From Globodera rostochiensis (Eukaryota > Nematoda > Chromadorea > Rhabditida > Heteroderidae), in the NCBI GenBank assembly GCA_018350325.1, contig JAEVLN010000001.1, forward strand, positions 4,431,254 to 4,495,253: 64,000 nt of DNA, in the 5' to 3' direction. Shown here piece after piece: positions 27,346 through 39,813 of this stretch; position 1 is the stretch's first letter; each line of letters begins with the position of its first letter. The notes below the pieces were generated by a model. That model made no database searches. It was not told where the DNA came from and worked only from the letters and a program-made list of their open reading frames with translations. A program made the position numbers and the translations under genes.

Positions 27346-28293
27346 CCTCTTTCATCTCACCTCTCATCATTAATCGGCGGACGGCGTGCGCGACTTTCAC
27401 AAAAATTCCTCCACGCATTCGCCCACCCTCACCAATCGATAAAGCATTTTGTGTAATGAATGCATAAGCATGGCAGGCAAGACAGAGAGCCTCCATCTGA
27501 CCCTAATTGGCTTTAATAGATTTTGTGACTTTGATACTGTAATCTAGATCACTCATGAATAACGTTGGGAAATAAAAATTACGCTTTTATTGCGGAACTC
27601 ATTTGTCAGAAGAATTCAGGGATGTCAGAATGGATAATAAAGAACATTTGATGAAGTCAAAGTGTTTAAATTCTTTATTAATTAATTCTCTCTCGATTTG
27701 ATTGTGCCGATAATAAATAGCAAATAAATAATTTGAAAGAAAAAAACTTAATCCTACAATTTTAACTTATTTTAGAAGGCTAAGTAAAGTTGGCAAATTA
27801 TCGATAAAAAACATTATAACACTCAAAAAGGCCGGGGGATTTGGTCTCATATTTAAAAAACATTAATATTTCTCTAATTTGGCCGCGCGAGTCGCGGATA
27901 GAGATACAATTTTCCATGTCGCGAATCACTGAAAATGCGCTTGAGAATCGCGGACCGCGACCCAACTTAATGGGCAAAAGCTAAAAATAGGTAAATGAAT
28001 AAATATATCCATTTTTATATAAATTTTAAAATTTCAAAAAAATCAACGGATTTTTACGGGTACGGGAAAAGACCCGCTAAATTTTAATTCTCGCTCCCAG
28101 AAATTTTTTGCCGGGCTCTATTTCTAACCGTTTATGAAAGCATCTGACAAATCAGAAGAGAAAGTTTATGTACAAACGAACAAATAAATGTGTTGACTGA
28201 TTCAGTTGTTCCCATGACAGCGAAAGAAAAGACCTTTGAAGCTTTGACAAAAGGAATAGCGGCGATAGTCAAATTGGCAAAGAATGATGAGAA

Positions 28294-28381
28294 GTAATTA
28301 GTGTAAAGCGGGGATGTAATTAGTGTAAAGCGGGGATGTAATTAGTGTAAAGCGGGGATGTAATTAGTGTAAAGCGGGGAT
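28294..28381. repeat. 22-bp tandem repeat, four copies
   Basis: Four perfect units of GTAATTAGTGTAAAGCGGGG plus AT. Confidence 0.95.
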
Positions 28382-30190
28382 GCGCCGTGCCGTAAAAGGG
28401 ATTGCGTAAGAGACGGAATGCCATGGCGTTTTCAGTGCAACGAATACAATGACAGTGCTGCTATTTTTAGGTCGAACTTTAATCATAAATTTGTATTTTT
28501 CAGTGTATTGTAATAAATTAAAGCCCACATAAAAACATAGATCAGATTAATTTTAGGGATGTTGTCTCGGTCAGAAGCTATCAAATAATCGGCATTTGTT
28601 AAGAAATTGAAAGAATTCTTGTTGTTATTTAATTTAATTAACATATTCAATTTCTTTCACATTCTTTCGGCTCAATTCGTCCACACCGTCCGCACTGCTC
28701 GAGCCCGCTTTAATTGTTTTGAAATTCGACGACTTTGGAGTACCGTATCATTAAGTATAGCGTGCGAAGAAAAAAAAACTCGCCAATATATTTAAAGAGT
28801 TAATGTCTTCAAAAAATTTGCAAATTTCCGATAAGTGTCAATAAGTGGACAATTTCAATGTGTACGGCAACTTCCATCGGTTGAATTAAGTCCAAATTGA
28901 GCAAAAGTATTTTGTGTCCCAAACATCGGAAAAGGAAATGAATTGACTGAATGGGAGGGGGGGGGGGATAATCCCGATGAGATTAAGCAATGGATGCGAA
29001 AGCTCCCCCCCCCCCCCCCCCCCGGCGAAGGTGAGAGGGGTCGGGGCTTCCTTCAGCCAGCATCAGGAGCCCGACTCACTCTTCTTGGCCTTGGAATTCC
29101 TCTTCCAATTTGCAAGATTCATCAAAATGCCTTCCATCCTCATTTGCTTGTATTCCTTTCCTTTTTTGCTTTGGGACTGATTTATGAGAATCACAACAAA
29201 TGGCCGACCTTTGCAGAATGCAGAATAAGGAAAGTATCAATCATCCCATTCGACAAGTTTCGAGGATTTGAGTTAAAAATGATCGGTTATTTTAAACATT
29301 TCTCTTTTATGTACCGCATTTTCTTCCTCCGCTCTTTTGAGAAATTTGGCTAATTGAATTGGTTGCCCCCCCCCTCCCGCCGCCCCTAATCCCCCCCCCC
29401 CCGTACGATATACGCTTCTTGCCTTCAAATCCGCGGATTCTTCCTCGAATGGTGCTTTGACAATTCTAGTTCAAAAAATATTCTCTTACCCTCCCGCGTC
29501 TCTCTAAAGGTTGGCAAAAGCATTGGGAAAAGCCTTGGCCATTCCATTCCATCCGATAGCCGTGCCAGTGCCACCCAATTGGCATCAATACATTTTGTTG
29601 AACTTCCTCAAAAAGCAATTCGTACGCCGGCGTCTCTCCGCCCGTCCGACCCGTCGATGCGCTCGGGTTTTTTTACAGCGAATACGTTGTCCTGTTCGTC
29701 CATTTCTTCGAATCTATTCGTTGTCTCGAAACCTGAACTGCTCGACGGTCAATAAACGCAAATGACGGCGGATGCTCGACTGATTATTGACTGATTTTGT
29801 CCAATTGCATCCATATTGCTATTTTTTATATTTATGTAATGTTTCAACTAAAATATTTTATCCGAATTTATGCAACATTTGCGATTTTCCTCCGCAACAA
29901 ATCGCTTTCTTTTTAATCTTTATGACCGAAACAATAAAAACAATAGCGCATTTGGGGAAGAAGTTCATTAAACCATCGCACAGATTAATTCCTTTAATTG
30001 TATAAAATATAAAAGAATTTAGTCCTTAAAAAGGAAACTTTTTATGTACATACTTTTTGGCACTTTCCGTGGAACGCGTGGATTCGTTTTATATTTTAGC
30101 GGACTGACGAAGCATAACGAAACATTTTTTTTATTCATTCCGATTTTCTACCATTTTTTTAAGCAATTTCCTTCTGCAAAAGCGCGTTTT

Positions 30191-32704
30191 CTAATCGCGT
30201 CCTGGCGAATAAATGGGGGATTTTGGCGTCGGCGAACAATTGGACGGCACGGATTCGGGGGGTTGTTTTTGCGCGACGGCCAAAACATTTGCCTAAATAT
30301 GAAAATAAAATGCATTGAAAATACTTTTTTTCCGTTTTCAAAATTACAGCCAAACGGATTGAAAATAAACAAAAAAAAAAAGTTTTCGGTATCGGCCTCA
30401 CAAAGTTTGGAGTCCTGCCGAACCTCCCGATTCCCCTGCCTTTCGGTTTGCTCACCGTCTCCTCCCTGACCTCGCTGAGTTCCTTCTCTCTGCCCAGTCT
30501 CTTGTTCAGCCCCTGCTCCATGACCATCAGCAGCTCCTCCTCCTCCCGCTCGTTCAGGTACACCCCGTCCCCCGAGGAAGAGGAGTAAGTGCCGCTTCGT
30601 CTCTCTTCCTCCTCCGCTTCCTTGGACACTTTCGCTTCCCCTCTCCCGCCGCCTCCGCACGCTTTGCTTTCAACATCGCCGGCCTTTTTCTCTACAAGCC
30701 TTGCGGCCTGCTTCTTTTGCTTCTTCTTTCGCTTTTGCACTCCTTTCTTGCGCCCTTTAACGGCGGAAGAAGACGCTGAGGAGGAAGAGGAAGAGGACGC
30801 GCAAGAAGAGGAGGAGGACGCGCGGAAAGACCTCCGGGAGACGGGGGAAGAAGACGCGGACCGCAAGGCGCCTTTCTTCCTTCGCTTCCTTCCGCCACTT
30901 TGGTCTGAAGAACAGAATGGAGAGAATATTATGGTTGGTTTGCTTTTATGTTTCTTACCTCTCCGGACGCCCTCGCCCTCCTCATCTCTCAAACTTTGCT
31001 TCATCTTCTTCTGATGATGGCGACGGTGACAACGGCTTTTTCGACGTTGCCGGTGACAACATGAGCGGCAACGATGTTGATGGGTGTGGCGACGGCGGTG
31101 ATGGCTCTTCGTCTGCTGGTCGTGCTGAGACTGCTCGGCCTCGCCTTCGTCTACGCCCTCTCCCTTCGCCCCATTTTCGTGTTCGCTGTTCTGCTCTGTT
31201 CCTTCCTTCTCCTTGACCTTCCTCATCTCCAGCTCGGTCGTCAATGATCTGAACTCAATGGACGACATGTCGACTGGCGGTGAGCAGTTCGTTTTTTTCC
31301 TGCTCCTTTTTTCATCTCTACGGCCTTTGTCCTTTGAGAGCGATTGGGAACGGGATCGGCAAGACGAAGCCAAATTGGAGGAGGAGCGGGAACAGCGCCT
31401 AAAGGCTTCCGAGGTGGACATCAACAAAATAATTCAAAAAGTCTTGATGAGTAATAATATTATATGTAATTATTAAGCATGTTTTGTTTAAGTGATCACT
31501 CACCCTGAACTGCCCGAATTTCTTCCCATCCGACCTTTTTGGTCTTCCTCTGACGAACTTGCGGAGCGTGAACGTGACATGGACAAAGACTTGCGCGAAC
31601 GTTTGGCCGCTTCCGAAGAGACGGAGCGCGAGTGACGGCGACTTTTGCGCTTCCGCTCGTCTCCGTCCTCGCTAAAAATGTTGCCGGAGCCTCGCACAGG
31701 CGACAAAAATCCAATGCCGCGTCCTCGACCTCTGCCTCGCCTGACATTTTTCACCTCATTTTTTTTTTGAAATTTTTCACATTCACTTCAATGTCAACCT
31801 CCAAATGAAACATTTCCGTTCATTACCATCGAATCGAACAAACGGACAAATTATTCCAATTTTGGATTTTCCAATAATTATTTAGGCCTGCTTTTTTGGC
31901 ATCAACAAGCGGAACATAAGGTGGTTAGAGGCTTAGTTATACGTTACGGCCAGCAGTTTTCCTTAGTATTTGTATTTTGTTTCCCCGCGGGTGCCGTTGC
32001 ATTTGTTTGTTTCGTTTATTCCTTATTTATTCATTTTCGATTGGTTGTTTTCCCTCTCCCCTCACATTGGTCCTCCCCCCCGCAGAAATCGGCCCACGCC
32101 TCGGCCTCTCCCCTCGCCAAATCCCCCGCCTCCTCCGCCGAACGCAAAGCCTCGGCCGCCGCCGTAGGCGCCTCCTCCCCCGCCTCTGTGGCCTCTGAAG
32201 CCGCCGCCCCTTCCGCCGCCTCCCCGGTCCATCCCCCGGCTTCTCCCCGTCGATGAACCACCGTTCACTACCTTGACCATTTTGACCTCATTGTCTCTGA
32301 AAAGTAGCAAAAATCGCAAATGACGCCTCTCTCTCTCTCACCGTTCGTCAAATCGAATTTCCACGCCGCCTCCGGCGTTTCCTCCCTTCCCAATCGATTG
32401 GGCCATTTGCATCGCATTTCGCACCCCCAAAGTAATTTCGCCATCGTGAGCATAAAAGCACTGCTCGCCAAATTTGCATCCACCGTAACGCTCAAAGAAT
32501 TCGCATTGGCGCACAACTGTAACATTAACCGATCGATCGATGGATGGAAAAGAAAGAAAAAAGAGGTAAAATTTGAATTGAAAGTGCCGAGGATGTTACA
32601 ACATTGGAAGAAATTAGAGCATTAATTAATTGGGATAATTAATACTTACAAGCTCGTGGAGGAGCGCCGTTGGAAGAAGCCGAGTGGGGAGGTGGAGGGG
32701 CCAT
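30191..32704 (-). CDS. CCCH zinc finger / RGG / RS-domain protein, probable RNA-binding
   Basis: Eight or so exons join in phase. Start MAPPPPHSASSNGAPPR (ATG 32702-32704). Next exon VRQCEFFERYGGCKFGEQCFYAH: a CCCH finger with spacing C-x8-C-x5-C-x3-H (about 32510-32450). Then a Gly-rich/RGG exon (32310-32060), joined through GGPMRGRGRGRG to an RS exon (SMSRSRSASSSEEDQ, about 31740-31510). A long exon follows, rich in Arg-Ser, His/Arg and Lys (31390-30475). Near the end is a helix with DGVYLNEREEEELLMVMEQG. The last exon (30305-30191) reads ANVLAVAQKQPPES...SPIYSPGRD, stop TAG at 30191-30193. An intron at about 30960-30907 is a multiple of three and stop-free, so it can be kept in frame. A splicing or mRNA role is inferred from the domains. 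No named orthologue recognised. Confidence 0.8.
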
Positions 32705-33421
32705 TTTGTTGCTTTTCGTCTTGCCTCCGGGGACAGCTATATTATTTGTTTCTTTGTTGATTCAGCAATTCTTTTTTCGTTCGTTTTGAATGAAGACGAA
32801 TTTGTTGGAAATGATTGATATATTTGTGGAGAAATGAAAGGATAAATGGCCAATGTGGAGAGCACAGCAAAAGGGGCGGCGCTCAATTGCCAAATCCACC
32901 CACCAAATCTTATGATTGGGACGTGGCATTGTGCTTATGGCTGGAAATGGCTAACAAAAAAACGTGGCATTGCGCAATGAATGGCATTGCCTGGGGACGT
33001 TTCTATTACTACTGGACGACGGCTGAACGCTACCAGCAGAGCTGTGCATGTGCCAGCGATTTTAGACCAATTTTCTTTTCCTGGTGGTGCCTATTGACAT
33101 CGTCGGAGACGTTCAACCAACCTAAAACCGAAAAGCGGCAATATTTTCTACTTTATTAGACAGGCTAACTTTAGCAATGCAAGTGCTACATACATGGGAC
33201 GGGAAAGGTACGTTTTGTTCCCGGCGTCGTTTTGTACCCAAACATTTTCACATATATAACAACTGCTGCTGGTGTTAAATAAATCCGGAATGGAATCTTA
33301 AACAAAACTTCGTATCAAAACGACCCCGGGAACAAAACGTACACCACACACAAAATCTGGGATTTGTTCAAATGGATAGAGGAGGCTGTTTTCTGTTCTT
33401 TTTGCTCAACAAAATTCCCTT

Positions 33422-34209
33422 TTACTGCCGATGAAATTGTGAAACTCCCCCGAGGGTTCCAAGATGCCAACGCTTGAAGTACGGGTAGTGGTACCTGAGG
33501 GGGTATGATAGAACAGTTCAAATAGAAGGGATACGGTAATTGAACTAACCAATAGTGGTAGCTGCAGGACATTGGCCAGTAGCTAAATTAGTCAAATTTT
33601 AACGGTGGAAACCTTATTAAGAAGTTAATTAGATCAATTTTCATATGATATGATTCTTCTTATTTTATTGTCTTCAGTCTGCACTTTGAAGCAACGTTTG
33701 ACTCACTTGTAATGGGAATCGGGAGGCAAAAATTGGAAACGATCGAAGCGGCGATTGTACCAATTAGTGTCCAACTGGAATATAAAATGGAATCTACAAA
33801 AGCGTTTCCAACAGCAGGAAACCAACCAGATAACTACGGTAGGAGGGCGAATAGGAACGGAACAATGGATAAAAATTGTAATTGGAGACGATGTTGCACA
33901 AGTTGCTGGTCATTGGCCAATAATAGGGTTTGTTCTTTGGCCAGTACCTGAAAGTTGGTTGGAAATTGTAAGCCGACCTTATTGATACTTAAGGTGAGTA
34001 CGGTAAAATCATCAAAAACGCAAAAGCCCGACACTGCGGGTCGACCTGGTCGGCGAATTAATGTCCGCATATCGCTGTGCAATGTCCGTCGTAGAATGAA
34101 CCCGCGTCAGCTTTGAATACGGACGGTCGCCCCAGCTCTCCGGCACATTTGTGGCTGACTGACTGCGGCAGAGGTGACTCCGGCAGATGCCCCCGATAGA
34201 ATCCGACAT
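33422..34209 (-). CDS. Tyr/Trp-rich protein, unrecognised (about 155 aa)
   Basis: Five exons join in phase on the minus strand. ATG at 34207-34209; MSDSIGGICRSHLCRSQSATN..., a basic Ser-rich head. Then NSPTRYWPKNKPYYWPMTSN...YNFYPLFRSYSPSYRSYL, then DTNWYNRRFDRFQFLPPDSHYK, then NYWPMSCSYHYW, and finally YHYPYFKRWHLGTLG, stop TAA (33422-33424). The phrase YWPM recurs, and exons 2-3 and 4-5 look like diverged copies of each other (YWPM + Tyr-rich + WY/YF + R-rich). No signal peptide. I do not recognise the family. Confidence 0.6.
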
Positions 34210-35438
34210 AAGAAATTGATTAGAGAGAACTTAATTAAACAAAATGCAGAGATTGTCAAATCATATGGGAGGAATCGATGAATGATGGACGAATTAAGCG
34301 CCAAAAGAGGAAAAGCGACGGAGAAAGGGAATTTTTTTGCTTTGGGTAAAAGTGTTGGCTGATTGAATGAATGTTGTTTGATTTGAGCCGTCCCGGGGCA
34401 AGGGAACGAATGGATTCGAACAATTGTTCCGCCGTCCCCCCCCCCCCTCCGCCTCTTTCAATCTTTCTCGATCACAGCAGCAGAAGAAGCCATCACTGCA
34501 CTCACTTTCTTCACATTCTCAGAATTCTTCACGCTTTCCCTTTCAACATTTCAAAGAGAGGAAAGGGCGGCTGATTAGCAGCAATCAATAAATCTTTAAT
34601 TGTGCCATCCAGCGCGGTCGTTTAGTCACATCAATCGAATGGTATCAAAAATTGATTAGGAAAACATTCTGAGCCGAGAGGCGAGACGGAGGAAGAAGTC
34701 TGACGAGCGCCACGCCAACTTTTGGTTGCTCATAACTAGGGTGGGGTTTTTAGCTTAAGCCTTTTTTTGCTGCAGCTTTGTTTTGACGAGTATGCACGAA
34801 AAACATGTTTTTAGTCGGAAATCTTATCGTTTAACGAGCCTAAAAAAGCCTATTTTGGACTTTTTGAGCCTAAAATATAAGCCTATTTCGGGTATTTTAA
34901 GATTTTTTGGAGCCTATTTTGGCATTTTGCCTAAAATTCCTTAAGAAAATGGGGGAGCGGCCCGTTTGAGTCTGGTGGCCAGTTGAGTCTGCTGATTGAG
35001 TCTGGTTAGAAGGAAAAAAAGTTGCAATATTAGAAATTAATTTTCTGAACCGTTTTCAATCTAAGATTTTTGAAAAAAATCCAAAAATTTTCAAAGTCGC
35101 TAAAAGGGTGTTTCTAGGAGTTCTCGGGCCCGTAGAATTCGAATCTGACCTTTTTGTTGTAGTTTCGTGTTTTTTTGAATGATTTTAAAGCCAAAATTAA
35201 TTTTTGAAAATTTTTAAATTTTTTTGGAAATTGTTCGATTTCGGTTCCGGTAACATAAGGCGTTACTGGTTTGGTCAGGGTGATGATTGGCGGGACGGAA
35301 CTGACCCCTTCGGACCAGATGACTTAATCTATACTTTCGCTCCAAAAATTGAATTCAAATCTTAGCTAAAAGTTTTGTTTTTAAAACTTAGCGTAACCTA
35401 CTAGGCTTTTTAAAATTTTCATGCAACTTTAGAATATT
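34210..35438. other. Intergenic with repeat debris
   Basis: A C-run at 34437-34447. Around 34750-34945 the phrase AGCCTATTTTGG and its variants recur. 35040-35180 resembles the family at 44084 and 61474 (TTTCAAAGTCGCTAAAAGGGTGTTTCTAGG, then GAATTCGAATCTGACC). No supported exon. Confidence 0.4.
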
Positions 35439-38400
35439 GCACAAATTTACTAAATACATACGTTGGTAAATGGCGAAACAGACGCGTGATGAGGGCAAGT
35501 TTGTTGAGTTGGAAGGTGCCGAGATGGGCAAGGTGGTGGTGCGTTTCCCGCCGGAAGCAAGCGGGTGGGTTTATTTGGTTATTTGTTACAGCAAAGTTGC
35601 AAATATTAAACAGCAAATCCCAATTAAATTGGTGTAGGGCTCTAGGGTCTTTCCTGTTAGCGACCAAATTGCGAATTTATGCAAATGTTTTTTTAGCTAT
35701 TTGCACATTGGTCATGCAAAAGCGGCATTGCTAAATCAGTTCTACCAGCAGAGCTTCAGCGGTCAGCTAATTCTGCGCTTCGATGACACAAATCCGGCCA
35801 AGGAAAATGCGCACTTTGAGGAGGTTTGTTTTGATTTGGTAAAAATGGAATGGAACCTTTTCAGATGAATATACTTACTCAGGGCCATAGCCAGAAAACA
35901 TTGGGGGGTGGGCAAGGGCGTACCCAGGGGGGGGGGGGGGCTGGGGGGGGGGGGCTACAGCCCCCCCCCCCCCAAAATTTTTTTGAGAGAAAAAAAAACC
36001 AAAGGGGGACCCTTTTCTTTTGCAAAATTTTGTAATTTTTGTACAAATTTCCTTAACGAATTGAGTCCAAAAATTCAAAATTTTCGACTTCCCTCCCTCA
36101 AAAAAAACTTGCATTTTTGAAAAATTTGAAAACAGCAAAATTTCGAAATTTTTTAAACAAAAATTTTAAAAATTCTAAAAAATTTACTGAAAATTGAACT
36201 TTTTTTGGGGAAAAATTGCTTAACAAAAAATGCAATAAAATCCAAAAAAGCACCCCTAAAGATTGACTTTTTCAAATTAGTCTCCCCCCGCCCCCCGAAA
36301 AAAATTTCTGGATACGCCCTTGGGGGTGGAGGAGGTCAAGCCAAAAAAAGTGACTTTAGGGGGTGCATTTTCCATTATTATATTGCATTTTTGTTAACGA
36401 TTTTCACTTGACGTTTTTCGAATTTTTCATAAATGTAAATTTTTTATAGTTTTTTTCTCAAAAAACATTTTGGGGTGGGGGCATGGTGCCCTCGGCCCCT
36501 CCCCTGGCTACGGCCCTGCCCATGATTTTGGCGTTACAATATTTTAATTCTTTTTGTTGGGTTACATTTGATTTAAATTTGAGGTCATTGAAGAAGACAT
36601 TCGTCGGCTGCAAGTTGAATGGGACAGAATGAGCAGAACATCTGACCATTTTGACGCATTGTTGGACTTTTGTGAGCAGTTGTTGAGCACCGGGAAGGCT
36701 TATGTCGACGACACTGAGGCGGAACAAATGCGGAAAGAGCGCGAGGAAAGGGTCGAATCGAGGAACCGTGGAAACGGTTAGATTTGGAATTCTGTCATGG
36801 AAGAAGGGCAAACTGTTCAGCTGTCGAGCAGAACATGGCTTTGTGGGGGCAAATGCTCAAAGGGTCCGAGCGTGGACAGCAGTGCTGCGTGCGGGTCAAA
36901 ATTGACATGAGACACAACAACGGGGCGTTGCGGGACCCGACAATTTACCGATGCAAGAGCGAAAGTCATGTGCGGCACGGGGACAAATACAAGTGGGACA
37001 TTCGTCTAAAATTTTGTCCAAACCTCGGCTTAAATGACACTAACATAAAAGTGCCGTTTTATCATGGCAAGTCCGCTGCTGCTTTTCACGCCATCACACC
37101 CCGAAATCGGATAAAAAAGGTCTTCCCCCTCTTCAATGTTTGCCTCCCGTTTTAGAGTGTATCCGACCTACGACTTTGCGTGTCCCATCGTCGACAGTCT
37201 GGAGGGAGTGACTCACGCTTTGAGGACCACCGAATACATGGACCGGGACGAGCAGTATTATTTCATCTGCGACGCGCTCGGACTGCGAAAGCCACGCATT
37301 TGGGCATTCGCGCGGCTGAACATGACTCACACAGTGATGAGTAAACGGAAGGTGGGCAAACGATGCGCTTTTTGGACTTTCCAAAATATGCCATTTCCCA
37401 TTTAGCTGACTTGGCTGGTCGAGCAGGGCATCGTCTCTGGCTGGGACGATCCGCGAATGCCCACAGTCCGTGGGATAATCCGCCGGGGTCTGACCGTCGA
37501 GGGGCTCAAGCAGTTCATCCTGGCTCAGGGCGGGAGTCGTTCAGTTGTCACGATGGAATGGGACAAAGTGTGGGCCTTCAACAGGAAAGTTATCGATCCG
37601 GTGGCGTCCCGATATACGGCACTCGACGGCACTTCCGCCACGCTCGTACCGGTGAAAATTCGCCAGTTTGTGGAGGAGGAGTACAGGCGGGTGCCGCTTC
37701 ATCCGAAGGTACTATCTCATTTTGTTATCAGTTTTATCTGACACGAATTTTATTTGTGAACAATGTTAACAAATTCCAAAATAGCAACAGCATTTTCTAG
37801 AAGCCCGATGGGGACTCCAAAGAGGTTTGGTTCAGCCCGGACTTGCTGGTGGAGAGGACGGACGCCGACTGCTTCAAAGTCGGGGACACTGTCACCTTTG
37901 TGAATTGGGGCAATATGAAAGTGGCGGAAGTGCGGAGAGACGAGGGGGAGGATGGGGGCCGAATGGCGTCGGTGGAGGTCGATTTGGACTTGGACAACAA
38001 AGTCTGGACGGACGACGGACCGAACTTTACATATTTTCCGTGCTTTTAGGACTACAAGAAGACGATGAAGGTCACCTGGCTGGCAAACCATGCGGAGAAC
38101 TTTGCAATAAACACCGTCCGATATGACCATCTGATCAGCAAATCGATCATTGGCAAGGAGGAGGACTGGAAAGAGCTTGTCAACCGGGACAGTGTGGTGA
38201 GTCAAAATTTGCGTGGGGTTGTCTGTTCTTTTCATGCCAAATGCACACGATTTCAGCATGTTGGCACTCTGTTGGCCGAGGCTGCCCTGAAAAGCGTGAA
38301 GTGTGGAGACATTTTTCAAATTCAACGCAAAACTTTTTTCATTTGCGATGAGAACACGTCCACATCAATGACGCTCATAGAGATTCCGGACGGCAAAGAG

Positions 38401-38507
38401 AGCAAGAAGGAAACAGAAGCGGTAGGGGCGGAAACATGGGCACACCGATACTCACTTTCAAAGTCCAATTTTAGAATCCTTCACTGATTAAGACGAAGAC
38501 ACCGAAG
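35439..38507. repeat. Segmental duplication, copy 1
   Basis: About 3.07 kb nearly identical to 44852-47913, same orientation. The shared block starts GCACAAATTTACTAAATAC and ends GACGAAGACACCGAAG; flanks differ completely. It includes introns and a nested transposon, so it is a DNA-level duplication. Confidence 0.95.
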
Positions 38508-39813
38508 ACCGGCCCCATTGATTTGACCATCGATGAAAGCGATTTTCCAACTTTTCGTGCCAATCTTCCCTCAACTTTTTTCCGTTGTTCGGTGGATGAA
38601 TCGTCAGCGGTATTGACTAATGCCAATGTTATTTATTTTATTCCACAATTTTAGTCTTTTGATTTTCCAACTTTTCGTGCCAATCTTCCCTCAACTTTTT
38701 TCCGTTGTTCGGTGGATGAATCGTCAGCGGTATTGACTGATGCCAATGTTATGATTTATTTTATTCCACATTTTCAGTCTTTTGAAAATAATGATTTTCC
38801 AACTTTTCGGGCCAATCTTCCATCTTTTTTTTCTCGTTGTTCGGTGGACGAATCGCCACGGGTATTGACTTAATGTCAATGTTATGATTTAATTTTATTC
38901 CACAATTTCAGTCTTTGAGGAATTCTGATTTTCCAACTTTCCGGGCCAATCTTCCATCTTCTTTTTTCCGTCGTTCGGTGGATGAATCGTCAGCGGTATT
39001 GACTAATGCCAATGTTATTTATTTTATTCCACAATTTTAGTCTTTTGATTTTCCAACTTTTCGTGCCAATCTTCCCTCAACTTTTTTCCGTTGTTCGGTG
39101 GATGAATCGTCAGCGGTATTGACTAATGCCAATGTTATGATTTATTTTATTCCACATTTTCAGTCTTTTGAAAATAATGATTTTCCAACTTTTCGTGCCA
39201 ATCTTCCCTCAACTTTTTTCCGTTGTTCGGTGGATGAATCGTCAGCGGTATTGACTGATGCCAATGTTATGATTTATTTTATTCCACATTTTCAGTCTTT
39301 TGAAAATAATGATTTTCCAACTTTTCGGGCCAATCTTCCATCTTCTTTTTCTCGTTGTTCGGTGGACGAATCGCCACGGGTATTGACTTAATGTCAATGT
39401 TATGATTTAATTTTATTCCACAATTTCAGTCTTTGAGGAATTCTGATTTTCCAACTTTCCGGGCCAATCTTCCATCTTCTTTTTTCCGTCGTTCGGTGGA
39501 TGAATCGTCAGCGGTATTGACTAATGCCAATGTTATTTATTTTATTCCACAATTTTAGTCTTTGGAAAATAATAATTTTCCAACTTTCCGGGCCACATCG
39601 GTGGATGAATCGTCTCAGTCTTTGAGGAATACTGATTTTCCAACCTTTCGGGGGCCATCTTCGCTTTTCCAAACATCGGTGGATGAATCGCCAAAGGTAC
39701 TGAAAAATGAGAACTACCTAGGGCCGTGGAAATTTTTGAGGAAATGGCAAGACAGAAGTCGTTTTTGGGTGTATTTTGACTCAATTGTTAAAAGATTTGC
39801 AAACAAAATTTAA
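35470..39813 (+). CDS. Glutamyl-tRNA synthetase copy 1, with a tandem mini-exon array as its C-terminus
   Basis: Cytosolic class I GluRS: charges tRNA-Glu. ATG at 35470. HIGH motif [12 protein letters not shown] (about 35697) follows FPPEASG; then [10 protein letters not shown], then [16 protein letters not shown]...[13 protein letters not shown] (36640-36720), [14 protein letters not shown] (37156), the KMSKS equivalent MSKRKLTW across an intron near 37350-37404, [19 protein letters not shown], the anticodon-binding part FVNWGNMKV, and [11 protein letters not shown]. Sequence is of the eukaryotic EPRS type, without WHEP or ProRS domains. After [11 protein letters not shown] the frame leaves the normal ending and enters [18 protein letters not shown], the first of ten repeats of a small exon (see 38541-39700). 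The last frame runs into a transposon and ends at TAA 39811-39813. The catalytic body is intact; whether the chimaera is expressed is unknown. Confidence 0.85.
35880..36518. mobile_element. Inverted-repeat element nested in a GluRS intron (copy 1)
   Basis: Left end CAGGGCCATAGCCAG (35880-35894) pairs with right end CTGGCTACGGCCCTG (36504-36518). No 8-bp target duplication is visible. Inside is a second element, 35914-36321, with ends AAGGGCGTACCCAG and CTGGATACGCCCTT and long C- and G-runs next to its left end. Confidence 0.7.
38541..39700 (+). repeat. Tandem array of ten exon-intron units
   Basis: Units begin (at GATTTTCCAAC) at 38541, 38661, 38793, 38927, 39047, 39179, 39311, 39445, 39574 and 39634. 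Periods are 120, 132 or 134 bp until the last two. Each unit is an exon of 75-84 nt encoding variants of SF(ENN)[22 protein letters not shown], flanked by introns of about 45-50 nt (GTATTGACTAATGCC...TTTTAG or TTTTCAG). All exons are phase 0-0. Some introns are 48 nt and stop-free in frame; others carry an in-frame TAA or TAG. Confidence 0.85.

Larger units (their letters stand above)
26772..30190. other. 3.4-kb region without a supported gene
   Basis: Contains a pyrimidine tract (27095-27345), a 22-bp repeat (28294-28381), C-runs at 29007-29023, 29366 and 29391-29402, and AT-rich sequence. Open frames at 28607, 28943 and 29511 show no domain and no splice support. Confidence 0.5.

Noticed and set aside
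27051..27467. 138- and 123-codon Pro/Ser/Leu frames
   Set aside because: Translation of a C/T low-complexity tract.
32815..33159. 114-codon plus-strand frame rich in Trp and Tyr
   Set aside because: No ATG-led gene structure or homologue seen; it overlaps the promoter side of the zinc-finger gene. Kept in mind because its composition resembles the Tyr/Trp-rich gene nearby.
38541..39700. CRISPR-like spacing of the repeats
   Set aside because: Unit size, coding content and intron sites show an exon array in a eukaryotic gene.
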